In this document: positions 12,345 to 22,125 of the stretch, piece by piece
Layout of the letters: the number at the start of each line of letters is the position of its first letter
Position numbering within the stretch: position 1 is the stretch's first letter
Assembly (NCBI GenBank): GCA_028571685.1
Contig: CM053162.1
Coordinates: 11,908,001 to 11,972,000 of the forward strand
Length of the DNA: 64,000 nucleotides
Origin: Heterohyrax brucei
Lineage: Eukaryota > Chordata > Mammalia > Hyracoidea > Procaviidae
Direction: 5' to 3'
The notes under the pieces: generated by a model
Seen by the model: only the letters and a program-made list of their open reading frames with translations
Told to the model about the DNA's origin: nothing
Databases searched by the model: none
Made by a program: the position numbers and the translations under genes

Positions 12345-12965
12345 ATTTACTGTGATTTTGTGAAAGTATACTATCCGGTTTAAATTCGCATGCCTGCCTA
12401 TTTACAGCTCCTACTGCTATCCTTGCCTGGTGGCAGCACATTCCTCCTTTCTGTTCTGTACAAGTTGTATCCTCTTAACAATCTCCTGTCACCTCTTCTC
12501 CACCCTCTCCATTCCCCTCTAGTAAAAGTCTAGTTGAACGACATCCTATAGATACGTAGAACCATAAAGTGCACACATGATATGGTCACTCTCTGTTGCT
12601 AAGTCCATTCTCTTCCTGTCTGAGGAGTTGACCTCAGTAATGATTTATGATCAGGGGCAGCATCAGGTCCGGGGGCCGTGCTCCCAGAGGAACCCCCAGG
12701 CCTTTGAACCATCAATTGATGTCTTTTAATGGAATTCTCAGGGTACACCCCTTCCAACTCATCAGGAACAGATGATCACCAAGGACAAAAATGACACAGG
12801 GGAAAGAGAACCCAGAAGACAGAAAGAACCACGTGAATGGGTGACTGCATCAACATGTGACCGGAAGAAACAGATGGTGCCTGGCCATCTCCAGTGACAG
12901 CCGTGATGGGGCTTACAAAGTTGAGTCCCAGTGGCAATATGAGAATAAAATTTTGTAAAATATTG
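12345..12965 (-). mobile_element. L1 3' UTR fragment with 5' inversion (twin priming)
   Basis: 12345-12740 is the terminal L1 3' UTR in reverse orientation (cf. reversed 'cctatagat', 'ggggcagcatcagg', 'aaccatcaattga'). From about 12750 the sequence switches to forward orientation, giving the block just upstream in the 3' UTR ('aggaacagatgatcaccaa', 'cagatggtgcctggccatc'). One end reversed relative to the other within a single short insertion is the hallmark of twin-primed L1 integration. Confidence 0.85.
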
Positions 12966-13034
12966 TACCACTTATATGGGAAATGCTTGAAAATGAACAG
13001 GAATAGTTTAAAGACCAATCTTAACCTTGTTAAG

Positions 13035-13204
13035 GAAAACCCTGGTGGCGTAGTGTTAAGTGCTTAGTCTTCTAACCAAAGTGTCAGCAGTTCACATCTG
13101 CCAGGCACTCCTTAGAAACTGTATAATAGGGCAGTTCTGGCATAGCTTATAGGGTCACTGTGAGTCGGAATTGACTTGATGGCAGTAGCTTTCACTTGGT
13201 TTTA
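13035..13204 (+). repeat. AfroSINE
   Basis: 'aaccctggtggcgtagtg' head, B-box-like 'cagcagttcacatctgcc', tail 'agggtcactgtgagtcgga' and 'attgacttgatggcagtag'. Nearly full length. Confidence 0.92.
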
Positions 13205-13224
13205 CCGGAGACCCATACACATTA

Positions 13225-15875
13225 ATCTGCTGCTGTTGTTATTGTTAAGTGCTGTCAAGTAGGTTCTGACTCACGGTGACCCTATGTATCACCGAATGAA
13301 ACACTGGCCTGGCCAGTGCCATGCCCACTATCTTTGGTATGCTTGACCCCATTGTTACAGCCACTGTGTCATTCTATTTCATTGACAAGCTTCTTTTTCG
13401 CTGAATGTTATAGCCACTATGTCAATCTATTTCATTGACAAGCTTCTGCTTTTTTGGTGACCGTCTACCAAGCATGTCCTTTTCTAAGGATTGATCCTTC
13501 CTAACAATCAGTTTAAAGTATGTGAAACATAATCTCTCCATCCTTGTTTCTAAGGAGCGCTCTAGTTGCATTTCTTCTAAGAAAGATCTGTTCATTCTTT
13601 TGGCAGTTCCTGGTGTGTTCAGTATTCTTCTTCAACACCACCAATCAAAGACATCAATTCTTCTTCTATCTTCCTTATGTATTGTCCAGCTTTCTCATAC
13701 AATAGATGCAACTGAAAATACTATGGCTTGGGTCAAGAGCACCCTGGTCATCAAGGTGACATGTTTGCTTTTCAACACTTTAAAGAGGCCTTTTGCAGCA
13801 GATTTTCCCAATGCACTGTCTTTTGACTTCTTGATTTCTGCTGCTTACATGGATGCTAATTGTGAGTCCAAGTAAAATGAAATCCTTAGCAACGTGTATT
13901 TTCCGTTTATCATGATGTAACTTATTGGTCCAGTTGTGAGGATTTTTGTTTTCTTGATGTTGGGGCATAATCCATACTGAAGGCTGTGGTCTTTGGTCTT
14001 CTCAGTAAGTGTTTCAAGTCCTCTTGATTTTCAGCAAGTAAGGTGGTGTCACACGTGAGAGACTGCATCATAGAATTTTGCAAAACCAACAACTTCTTCC
14101 AGCTGATTTTCCATCAATTCCTGGAGCCTTGTTTTTCGCCTGTGCCTTCAGTGTAGCTTCATCTTCTTCCTTTGGTACCATTAGTTCCTGATCATATGCT
14201 ACTTCTTGAAATGATTGACTGTTGACCAGTTCTTTTTGGTATAATACTCTGTGTATTCATTCCATCTTCTTTTGATGCTTTCTGTGTTATTTAGTATTTT
14301 CCCTATAGAATCCTTCATTACTGCTTGAATTTTTTTATCAGTTACTTCAGCTTGAGAAATGTAAAGCATATTCATTCCTTTTATTTCCTATCTCCAACAC
14401 TTTACGTGTCATTATAATTGTCTTCTTGAGACACACTTTGAAGTCTTTTGTTCAGTTCTTTTACTTCATCATTTCATCTTTTTACTTTAGCTAGTCACTG
14501 TTCAAGAGCAAGTTTCAGAGTCTCTTCTGATAATCCAATTTCGTCTTTTCCTTCTTTCCTATCTTTTTAATGACCTCTTGCTTTCTTCTGGAAACTTTGG
14601 TGCTTTTTTCATGTACGATTTATTTGATGTTATTCCTCAACTCATTTGGTTCCTGGTCATTAGTACTCAGCATGTCAGATCTGGAGATTTCTCTAAACTT
14701 AAATGGGATACAGTCAAGATCGTACTTTGGCTCTTGTGGACTTCTTCAGTTTTCTTCTGTTTCAGTTTGAACTTGCATATTCTCAGTTGATGGTCTGTGT
14801 AACACTTGGCACCTGGCCTTGTTTTGACTGATGATACTGAGATTTTCTGTCACCCATTTCCACAGATGTAGTCAATTTGATTCCTGTGTATTCCATCTGG
14901 TGAGGTCTGTGTATATAGTTGCTGTTTATGTTGGTGAAAAAAGGGATTTGCAATGAAGAAGTTGCTGAACTTGCAGAATTCTGTGATGCAATCTTTGGCA
15001 TCATTTGTATCATCCAGGTCATTTTTTTCAATTACTGAGCTTACTTTTTTCCAAATTTTGCATTCTAGTCACCAGTAATCATCAATGAGTCCTGATTGCA
15101 TGTCTGATCACTTTTGGACTGCACAAACCAGTAAAAGTCTTCAGTTTCTTCATCTTTGGCCTTTGCAATTGTTGTGTAAATTTGGATAATAGTCATGTTA
15201 TCTGGTCTTCCTTGGAGGCATGTGGATATTGTCCTATCACTGACAGCGTTGTACTTTAGGACAGATCTTGAAATGTTCTTTATGATGGTAAGATGAATAC
15301 AGCACCATTCCTCTTCGTTGTCATTCCTCTTCAAGTAGACCATATACGGTCGTTGGATTCAGAATGGCCAATACCATTTCAGCTCACTAATGTCTACAAT
15401 ATCATTGTTGATGTGTTCCATTTCATTTTTGAAATTTCCAGTTTTCCTAGATTCACACTTTGTACAGCTCACATTCTGATTATTAATGGTTATTTGCAGC
15501 TATTTCTTCTGATTTTTGAGTTACACCACACTAGCACATTAAGATCCCAAAAGCTTGACTCCATCCACCGCCTTAAGGTTGACTGTACTTTGAAGAGGTA
15601 GCTATTCCCTAGTCGTCTTTTGAGTGCCTTCCAACTTAGTGGGTTTATCTTTCAACAGTGTATCAAACAGCATTACACTGCTATTCATGAGGTTTTAACT
15701 GGCTAATTGTTTTCAGAAGTACACTGCTGGGTCCTTCTTCTAGTTGGTCATAGTCTGGAAGCTCAGCTGAAACTTGTCCACCATGGTTAATCCTGCTGTT
15801 ATCTGAATACCAGTGGCATAGTTTCCAGCACCACAGCAGCATGCAAGCCCCTGACAGACAAGTGGGGGCATAATC
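13225..15875 (-). mobile_element. RTE/BovB-type LINE, internally deleted
   Basis: On the minus strand the 5' part carries an APE-type endonuclease (about 15343-14820, with 'GDQNAKFGKK' and 'SPDGIHRNQIDYI', the latter matching the RTE 'NQIDYI' block). The 3' part encodes the end of the reverse transcriptase (about 14000-13500). The catalytic middle of the polymerase seems to be missing around 14050-14110. The extreme 3' end (13230-13300, 'catagggtcaccgtgagtca' reversed) is nearly the same as the tail of the AfroSINEs, which suggests that this LINE family supplied the enzyme for those SINEs. The boundary at 15875 is approximate. Confidence 0.85.
14780..15343 (-). pseudogene. RTE endonuclease domain remnant
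   Basis: Starting from ATG on the minus strand at 15343, the frame reads 'MVYLKRNDNEEE', 'IQIYTTIAKAKDEETEDFYW' and 'SLMITGDQNAKFGKK', then in nearby frames 'TSPDGIHRNQIDYI'. These are the D-N and NQIDY motifs of apurinic endonuclease-like domains in RTE elements, which nick target DNA to prime reverse transcription. Frames are broken, so it is a relic. Confidence 0.75.
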
Positions 15876-16760
15876 TGCTAGCAGGAAATAAAGCTCATAA
15901 CCATTTAAGTATAACCCTTAATACAGTGACATTAAAGTATATATGACATACTTCTGGATATAAATCTCTCATTAGCAACCACATATACTTACAAAGCAGA
16001 CAAGAAGGCAGTAGTTTGTCTTACAGCAAGGAATCTCAGATGCTAATGGGGCTTAACTGGCCTGGAGTTTCAGAGATAGTATCAGAATTATATTGATGAT
16101 TCTAAGTACATTTTAAAGGTAATTTAGAGAAGAATATGTTTTCCGTTTTATCTGTATGCATTCTAGAGTAACCACCTTGTCCTGGCTTACTTGGAGACTT
16201 TCCATGCTTCTGCACTGTAAGTTCATGTCTCAGGAAACCTTTCACCATGCTTACCCTAGTGTGGTTATTTATCCATTACAGAAAAGATACTATGTTTGTA
16301 ACTAGTGTTCCCCATAAAATAAAAAGGAACAGATCACAAATGTCTGCTGTGCTCCTGCATAATCCTAAAGGCCAGTCTTGGCCACAAGTTAGCCTAGGCA
16401 CCCACTGTTCACTGTGGAAGGGCTAAGGGCACTGCTGGATTTGGGTTCAATCTGATCTCTTTAATAGGAGTCAGTAAGACTACAAGTAATCATCTGCAAA
16501 CTGCATCAGAAGATTCAGGCCACATGGCTAGTCTTCTCTCCTGCGGCTAATCTCTAACTCATGATATTTGTCATGTTGACTTCTAAGATGATTATCCCTG
16601 TAGGCTGCACTTCTCAGCAAAAGTCATGTTTCTAGGAATTTGCTGTTTTAAATTCTTTCGCTATTGTCTGACATTGCAGTCAGTGGAAATATTTTACTTT
16701 AATTTACTTACCTCTTGCTTTGTACTAGAAAAGATTTAATATTATATGTTTAGTATGTTA
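15876..16760. other. ARHGAP32 intron, no feature recognised
   Basis: About 0.9 kb between the RTE LINE and the provirus. No open frame, splice-flanked exon or named repeat is visible. Confidence 0.45.
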
Positions 16761-16766
16761 TAGACG
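16761..16766. repeat. Target duplication of the provirus, left copy
   Basis: 'tagacg' here and 'tagatg' at 21392-21397: a 6-bp duplication with one mismatch, the size produced by betaretrovirus/ERVK integrases. Confidence 0.85.
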
Positions 16767-17153
16767 TGTCGGAGATCAGAGAATTCTCCGATGAACGTGC
16801 TGGGCGGAGGAGAGCGACGCCAAGACTAAGAAAGGATAGACATGAAACAGTTTGGGATCGGGGGCTAATGGCAATCGCCAGCCGAGAGCCCAGAGCAAAG
16901 GTTTATTAGAGTATTTATACCCTTTTGGTAACTTAGAATACAAGGAACTGAAACATACAGTAACTAAGTCAGTTGTTCACAGTTTCGGTCATACATTGTT
17001 CTACATGTTTGGGCCAAGGGCTTGGAGGTCTTCCCAGATCGCCTCTACGTTACAGTACACAAATGTCACAGGAGGTTACACAGAGTTGAAGTAACAGTTG
17101 AGCATCCAAAATGGCTTCACTTATGTCAGGAGTGTTTTACATGATTTTCCTCA
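16767..17153 (-). repeat. Provirus 3' LTR
   Basis: 387 bp beginning TGTCGG and ending CTCA on +, so TG...CA on both strands. On the minus strand a TATA-like 'tataaata' (about 16911-16919) is followed at once by 'aataaa' (16902-16907), the compact promoter/poly-A arrangement of short-R LTRs. By hand I count about 18 substitutions and 2 single-base gaps against the 5' LTR. Confidence 0.93.
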
Positions 17154-17190
17154 TTTCCCCCTTTTTTATTTAATAAAAAGGAAGCTGAAG
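17154..17190 (-). promoter_or_regulatory. Polypurine tract next to the 3' LTR
   Basis: On the minus strand the sequence directly before the 3' LTR is 'aaaaaagggggaaa', the expected plus-strand primer of a retrovirus. Confidence 0.85.
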
Positions 17191-18083
17191 TGTCTGGTGA
17201 AATCAGCAATACCAGAGAGTAAGTTCTTGTGGCCAGAGTAACTGTTTGTCATGTTTCTGTTGTTTGAGTTTCATATAATCACAGGGCAAGAAACTTTCTT
17301 GCTTCCCAGATTGCCTCTGGGTGACTGGGCCTGTCTTAGGTTGCTCCTCCCACGAGGAGTCTTACACGTCTCTGGCTCACCAGTCCCTTTCTTGATGAGC
17401 CCTTGGCGACTGCGCCTGTCATAGGTCGCCCCTCCTTGAGAGGTCTTACCCATCACTGACTGACCAGCTGAGCTCTGGGGATCAAGAGGCAATACGTAGA
17501 GATATTGTGACTTTTTTATAACCCATTCTGGGTTTCAGGGTAATCCATTTTTTTCTTAATTGAATACATGGCATCAGTTCCCTAGAGGTATCAGCCTCTA
17601 CATGGCCAGAGCACAAGTATTGTAGTTCATGGGGACAATCAGAGTGGAATCAGTAACCTTCATATACAAGAGGCATCAACACCCATACGTTGTAGTCAAA
17701 TTATGATCATAATATTGCAAGGAAGATAGTCAAACAAGGAATGTCAACATTAGGAGGCAAAATCTTCGCCTTCCGCGTCGTTCTTTTCTTCTGTCCTCAG
17801 GCTGATAGGTGATTTTGTGTGTACGAGGGGCGGTCATCTTCGTCCTCGCCGTCTTCATAAGTGAATCCTCCGTGATGGAATCTATCCAAGGCTGATCTTA
17901 GAACCTGAGGAAACATAAGCAAAAACCTTCTTCCCATAATTAATAGTTTTCCACCACCCAGATTGTTTTTGGATATTTGAAGAATCATGGAACTACTGGG
18001 CCTCAGCAGTTGTTATTATAGCTCAAGCCTTGTTTTCCTTTATTAGGTTTTAGCTCCACTGGCTGCTTAATGCCTTGTTTGTG
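17191..18083 (-). other. Provirus interior of unknown identity (pol/env region)
   Basis: Just after the protease stop one frame reads 'HKQGIKQPVELKPNKGKQGL', which looks like the protease-polymerase linker. Beyond that I find no RT, integrase or envelope motif. The 63-codon frame at 17988-17797 has an acidic run ('YEDGEDEDDRP') and a stretch of hydrophobics, but I cannot assign it. Stops are frequent. This is probably the patched remains of a large deletion that removed pol and most of env. Confidence 0.5.
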
Positions 18084-18905
18084 TTATCCCAGTCCTTTGC
18101 CAGGGGTGTAACCCATAGCCATTATGATTTGATGAGCCTTGTTTCCAACGGTAGTGGGTGACGTCGCTGGAATAGTAAGAGTCACTCCCCGTTGTTCTAA
18201 CAGATCTCTACCCCACAAATTGATTGGAATATTTGTTATGTAAGGACGAATTGTTCCAGGCTGGCCCTCTGGTCCTTCGCAAGGTAGAATGTGAAGACTT
18301 TGATGAACATAAGGGGCCTGGCCTATTCCTTGCAATTGTGTTGGGACTAGTTTGGAAGGCCATGAAGGTGGCCAGTGTTGTTCATCTATAATAGAAATGT
18401 CAGCCCCAGTATCTAATAACCCTGTGAAAGATTTTCCTGAGATTTTGGTAGTGCATTGAGGTCTGTTTCCAGAGATTGACTGTTGTAAGAATATTGAGTG
18501 AGAGGTGCTTCCAAATCCTCCTGTTCACTTTTTATTAGAATGACCAATCTTGATATAAGGAAGCAAGAGAAACTGAGCTACCTGTTGGCCCTTTTTAATT
18601 TGAAAGGGAATGGCCGAGGTTATTACAACCGTTAGTTCTCCAGTATAATCACTGTCAGTAACTCCTATATGGGCTTGAATTCCTTGGACATTAAGACTAC
18701 TCTTGCCTAAAATTAAGCCTACTGCATTTTTGGGTAAGGGCCCACAAACTCCTGTAGGAACTTTATAGGGCGGTTGATTAGGATATAAAGAAACATAAAT
18801 TCGGGAGTAGAGGTCTATAGCGGCACTTCTGGTTGTAGTGGGTGAGAGGGAGAGAATGGGCTTAAGGGTTGAGCTGCTTGTGACAACTCCTACTGAACCG
18901 GGTAA
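18084..18905 (-). pseudogene. Provirus pro: dUTPase-protease, one stop
   Basis: Open on the minus strand from about 18903 except for TGA at 18527-18525. The first part matches a trimeric dUTPase: 'SAAIDLYSR' and 'GVTDSDYTGEL' are conserved-motif blocks that bind dUTP and magnesium. The second part is a retroviral aspartic protease with the active site 'LLDTGADISII' (about 18405-18375) and the flap/late block 'GRDLL', ending in a G-patch ('MGYTPGKGLG') before the stop at 18084. dUTPase ahead of protease plus G-patch is the betaretroviral arrangement. The enzymes would have matured the Gag proteins and kept uracil out of viral DNA. Confidence 0.88.
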
Positions 18906-19393
18906 ATCCCCTGATTCATCAGGGCCCAGGGATGGCCCCCTCTCCAGTTTCCCACCTGCTTAGATTCGTTTTTGTACTTGTTGGTATATGATTTAAATCC
19001 TGTACCAACTTTCCCACAATTTCTTTTCATGTGGCCTAAGCTGCCACAGCCAAAACAGCGACGATTTTTCACCTGCAGCGTGGCCATTGCCTCTGCCAAA
19101 GCGGCAGCTTTAAAAGTTTCAGACCCAACTCCTTGACAAGTTCTGATGTAGTCTTCTAAACTTCCTCGTCCCTTTAGGGGGTAAAGAGCCTTCTTACAGT
19201 CTGGATTGGCATTATCGAATGCCAAAATTTGTAAAATCATATCTCTAGCATCTGGATTTTCAAGTTTTTGCAAAGCATCTCTGAGTCTAGCAAGGAAATC
19301 AACATACGGCTCTTTAGCTCCTTGTCTTACAGAGCTGAATGTAGGAGTTTCATGTCCTGGTTGACTGATTTTCTCCCAAGGTTTTAAACACAC
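18890..19393 (-). pseudogene. Provirus gag, capsid C-terminus and nucleocapsid
   Basis: A 167-codon open frame. 'QGAKEPYVDFLARLRDAL' is the major homology region of retroviral capsid, needed for capsid assembly. 'CFGCGSLGHMKRNC' is a CX2CX4HX4C zinc knuckle of nucleocapsid, which packages genomic RNA. A second knuckle is not evident. It is in a different frame from the upstream gag segment (19458-20312), so a frameshift or small deletion lies near 19395-19458. Confidence 0.9.
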
Positions 19394-19457
19394 AAATCTA
19401 ACTTGGGATATAGCTTGATCATTCGTTATTAACTGAGCTTTGATGCCAGCCCAGGTG

Positions 19458-20312
19458 CTAACTCCTTAACAATTGTTCAGTGGACACATTAATCTGAGCC
19501 TGAATATTTCTTTGAGCTTGCTGCTGGGCAGCATCAGACCACCACATTCGAAACTGTAGATAGTCTCCTGAGGATAAACAAGTCCGTGCTAGCGCCTCCC
19601 AATTACGGGGAATGAGACGCTCTCCTTCTGCTAGTCCTCTCAGTATTCCCATAGTAAAAGGAGCATTGGGGGCATACTGACTGACAGCTTTCTTATTTTC
19701 TTTCAGGACAGTGAAAGGGATAGGGTGATGACTGTACTGATAGACTCCATCAGGATTGTCCTCATCCTGACCAGGCAGAGTCACCTCTGTGATTGTTACT
19801 GGAAACAAATAAGCATCCACATATCCTGCTATTCTGGCTTTTCTAATGCCTTTTAAGACTGCAGGAAAATATTGTAAACTTGGCTTTGAGCCTCTAGAAA
19901 GAATAGGGGAGGGTGGAGGAGCACTTGGCTTTAAGCTCTTAGAGAGAACAGGAGAAGGTAGAGGAGAGGACCAAGGTGGCGATGGCCGGTCGCCCCCCTC
20001 ACTCTCCTCGCTTCCCCCTTCCTCTCCATCCTCTGATTGTAAAGGCTCTAAAGCTACAGAGATAAGATTACACAGAGACCAAACATAGACCGGAATAGCT
20101 TCTCCCTGTTGATGTGCTCGCTTAAGGCAAGACACAACTCTATGCCAGACTTGGACATCTAATGTCCCTTCCTCTGGCAGCCAAGAACAATGCTGATAAA
20201 CGAGATTAAAGAGAGAAGTGAGAAGAGATGAACGGACTTTCACCCCTCCTGAATGGAGAAAGTTCTTAAGTAAAAGCTTGTAAGTTTCAAAATGAGATTG
20301 GTTATTGCCCAT
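19458..20312 (-). pseudogene. Provirus gag, matrix to capsid N-terminus
   Basis: The open frame extends upstream to 20384, but I place the true start at ATG 20312, because 'MGNNQS' is an N-myristoylation signal (Gly2, Ser6) and the 24 codons before it lack any gag character. The first ~90 residues are matrix (membrane targeting). A long Ser/Pro/Glu-rich linker follows ('EDGEEGGSEESEGG', 'SPPLPSP'-like repeats at about 19900-20030), then the start of capsid ('YAPNAPFTMGILRGLAEGE', about 19680-19620). It ends at a stop at 19458, with capsid continuing in another frame. Confidence 0.9.
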
Positions 20313-20980
20313 AATCAACCAATGTTTTTTAGTAACCTCTGAAATAGGATGGTTGGAAAGAACAAACTCTGTGATAGGGGGCAAGAAAACGCCTTATAGA
20401 GGGTGGCAGCTGCAGTCTGCCTCCCTCAACCCCTTTGCTCTCCAGAGAAGATGAAAAGAGTAGGCGAGGGTGGCGGTGATCAGTCGCCCCCTCACTTCTC
20501 CTCTTTCTTCAACTTCTCCTTGATGTTAGTTTTTTGTAGAGGTTTTTTAAGGCCACAAAGATGACACACAGACAAACAAGACAGACAACAATGGGAGCAG
20601 CTTCTCTCCTTATCTGTGCCTGCCTCAGGCAAGACACGGCTGAATGCCTTTTGTTGGTTAGTGGGTAAAAAGTTTCTTAGTGAGAAGCTTGTGGGTTTCA
20701 AAATGACACACACAGGGGACTAAACCTTAAACTCTAAAATATTGCCCAGTGTAACCGTGATGCCCTCCTGAGCCACTGGACCTGATTAGCCATAGGTCAC
20801 TAAACCTTCACCAGCTCGTTACAGGTTGTGATGGCACTTCCTCAGCTGCGTGCCGACCTCGGGAGCTTCTCGGCGCAAAATCTTATTATTCATCTTTCTG
20901 GTTGACTGAACGGCAAGCTGGACGCTTTTAGGCAGGACTGGTTCCCAGGATCTGTAAGACAAAGGTTAAGGCTCTCCTGG
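20313..20980 (-). other. Provirus leader with a second, deleted gag 5' copy
   Basis: Non-coding leader between the primer site and gag. 20487-20712 resembles the gag start region at 19985-20300 in the same order and orientation. On + the shared blocks are 'cgccccctcac', 'agcttctc', 'tcaggcaagacac' / 'ttaaggcaagacac', and 'gtttcaaaatga'. Part of the matrix region is missing from the leader copy. Confidence 0.65.
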
Positions 20981-21002
20981 GACCCCACGTTCGGGCGCCA
21001 GA
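20981..21002 (-). promoter_or_regulatory. Primer-binding site, Lys-tRNA type
   Basis: On the minus strand 'TGGCGCCCGAACGTGGGG' lies two bases after the 5' LTR. 'TGGCGCCCGAAC' is complementary to the 3' end of a lysine tRNA, as in betaretroviruses and lentiviruses. Confidence 0.88.
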
Positions 21003-21391
21003 TGTCGGAGATCAGAGAATTCTCCGATGAACATGGTGGGTGGAGGAGAGCGACGCCAAGACTAAGAAAGGATAGACATGAAACAGTTTGGGATCAGGGG
21101 GCTAACGGCAATCGCCAGCCGAGAGCCCAGAGCAAAGGTTTATTAGAGTATTTATACCCTTTTAGTAACTTAGAATACAAGGAACTGAAACATACAGTAA
21201 CTAAGTCAGTTGTTAACAGTTTCGGTCATACATTGTTCTACATGTTTGGGCCAAGGGGCTTGGAGGTCTTCCCAGAACACCTCTAGGTTACAGTACACAA
21301 ACATCATAGGAGGTTACACAGAGTTGAAGTAATGGTTCAGCATCCAAGATGGCTTCACTTATGTCAAGAGTGTTTTACATGATTTCCCTCA
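21003..21391 (-). repeat. Provirus 5' LTR
   Basis: 389 bp, about 95% identical by hand count to the 3' LTR. It is the promoter side of the provirus and points away from the ARHGAP32 exon that begins 585 bp to the right. Confidence 0.93.
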
Positions 21392-21397
21392 TAGATG

Positions 21398-21975
21398 AAT
21401 GTTAATATAATATGTTTCTTTTTTTTTTTTTCAATATTTGCATAGCCATTTGGTTAACAAGTTGGTTTTGGATCATCATTAGATTGTTTCCTTTGTACAC
21501 TGAGAAAAGAGGAAGTTTTTTTTTAGGTGTACTCATGAAAGTTCATAAGCTATGAAAAATTTTCACCAGATAAAAAATTGTAGAAATTGACTAGAACTAC
21601 AGAGTATGTTTACACCATTTTAAGGCTCACCTATTTTGTATATCTCCAAAGAAATGTATTAGAGTAAAACTGTAATGATAGTATATCCTTCCATATGCTT
21701 TTGAAGATGCTACTTTACCAAGCTTGTTTTAAAGATCACAGATTACAACAGTTAAATGTGTTCACGGTCTCATCAAGTAAAATCACAGTCTGGTGAAAAG
21801 ACAGTGTAAAATTATGATACAACTTTTATAAAGCAACTATATCCTAAATTTCTGCTGTAAATTTTCTGTAGGACATAAAGTTTACTTGAGATAGATATTT
21901 CTTTTCATTCTAAGTAAAATGTAACCTGTTGTTTCAACTAAGGTATTTTCTCTCTTTTGTTATCATATATTTTAG
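21398..21975. other. Intron between provirus and first coding exon
   Basis: AT-rich, without a CpG island, clear TATA/Inr or repeat. A T-rich run precedes the splice acceptor at 21974-21975 ('ttttag'). Confidence 0.5.
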
Positions 21976-22125
21976 TGTCTAAAAAGCACGGCAAGCTCAT
22001 TACTTTCTTACGTACATTCATGAAGTCTCGTCCAACGAAACAGAAACTGAAGCAGCGGGGGATCTTGAAAGAAAGAGTATTTGGTTGTGACCTGGGGGAA
22101 CATCTTCTGAACTCAGGCTTCGAAG
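21976..22125 (+). CDS. ARHGAP32: ARHGAP32 exon, start of RhoGAP domain
   Basis: ARHGAP32 is a GTPase-activating protein that switches off Cdc42, Rac1 and RhoA. In neurons it acts at synapses and growth cones with NMDA receptor/PSD-95 and cadherin-catenin complexes (family knowledge). This 150-nt exon is flanked by 'tttttag' and 'gtaaaa', phase 1 at both ends. It reads 'SKKHGKLITFLRTFMKSRPT' and then 'GCDLGEHLL', the first helix of the RhoGAP fold. The internal ATG at 22020-22022 ('MKSRPTKQ') fits the start of the short isoform (RICS), which lacks the PX and SH3 domains. The long form (PX-RICS) reads through from upstream exons outside the window. I identified the gene by its continuous match in order over eleven exons; a close paralogue is unlikely. 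Confidence 0.94.

Larger units (their letters stand above)
16767..21391 (-). mobile_element. Endogenous betaretrovirus-like provirus (ERVK type), pol/env deleted
   Basis: A 4.6-kb provirus on the minus strand. Order on that strand: 5' LTR (21391-21003), Lys-type primer-binding site, leader, gag, a dUTPase-protease frame, about 0.9 kb of unassigned sequence, polypurine tract, 3' LTR (17153-16767). Two LTRs, TG...CA ends and a 6-bp target duplication prove retroviral integration. The dUTPase fused ahead of a protease with a C-terminal G-patch, and a MGxxxS gag start, point to the betaretrovirus group (class II ERV). No reverse transcriptase, RNase H, integrase or envelope is recognisable, so it is a large-deletion copy that would need help to move. 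It lies antisense to ARHGAP32 in the intron just before the first exon of the window. Confidence 0.93.

Noticed and set aside
16852-17094. Open frames in the two LTRs (also 21002-21286)
   Set aside because: They run antisense to the provirus and are plain LTR sequence; shared only because the LTRs are duplicates.
20313-20384. Using the upstream ATG at 20384 as gag start
   Set aside because: The myristoylation signal MGNNQS at 20312 fits gag; the 24 preceding codons do not.
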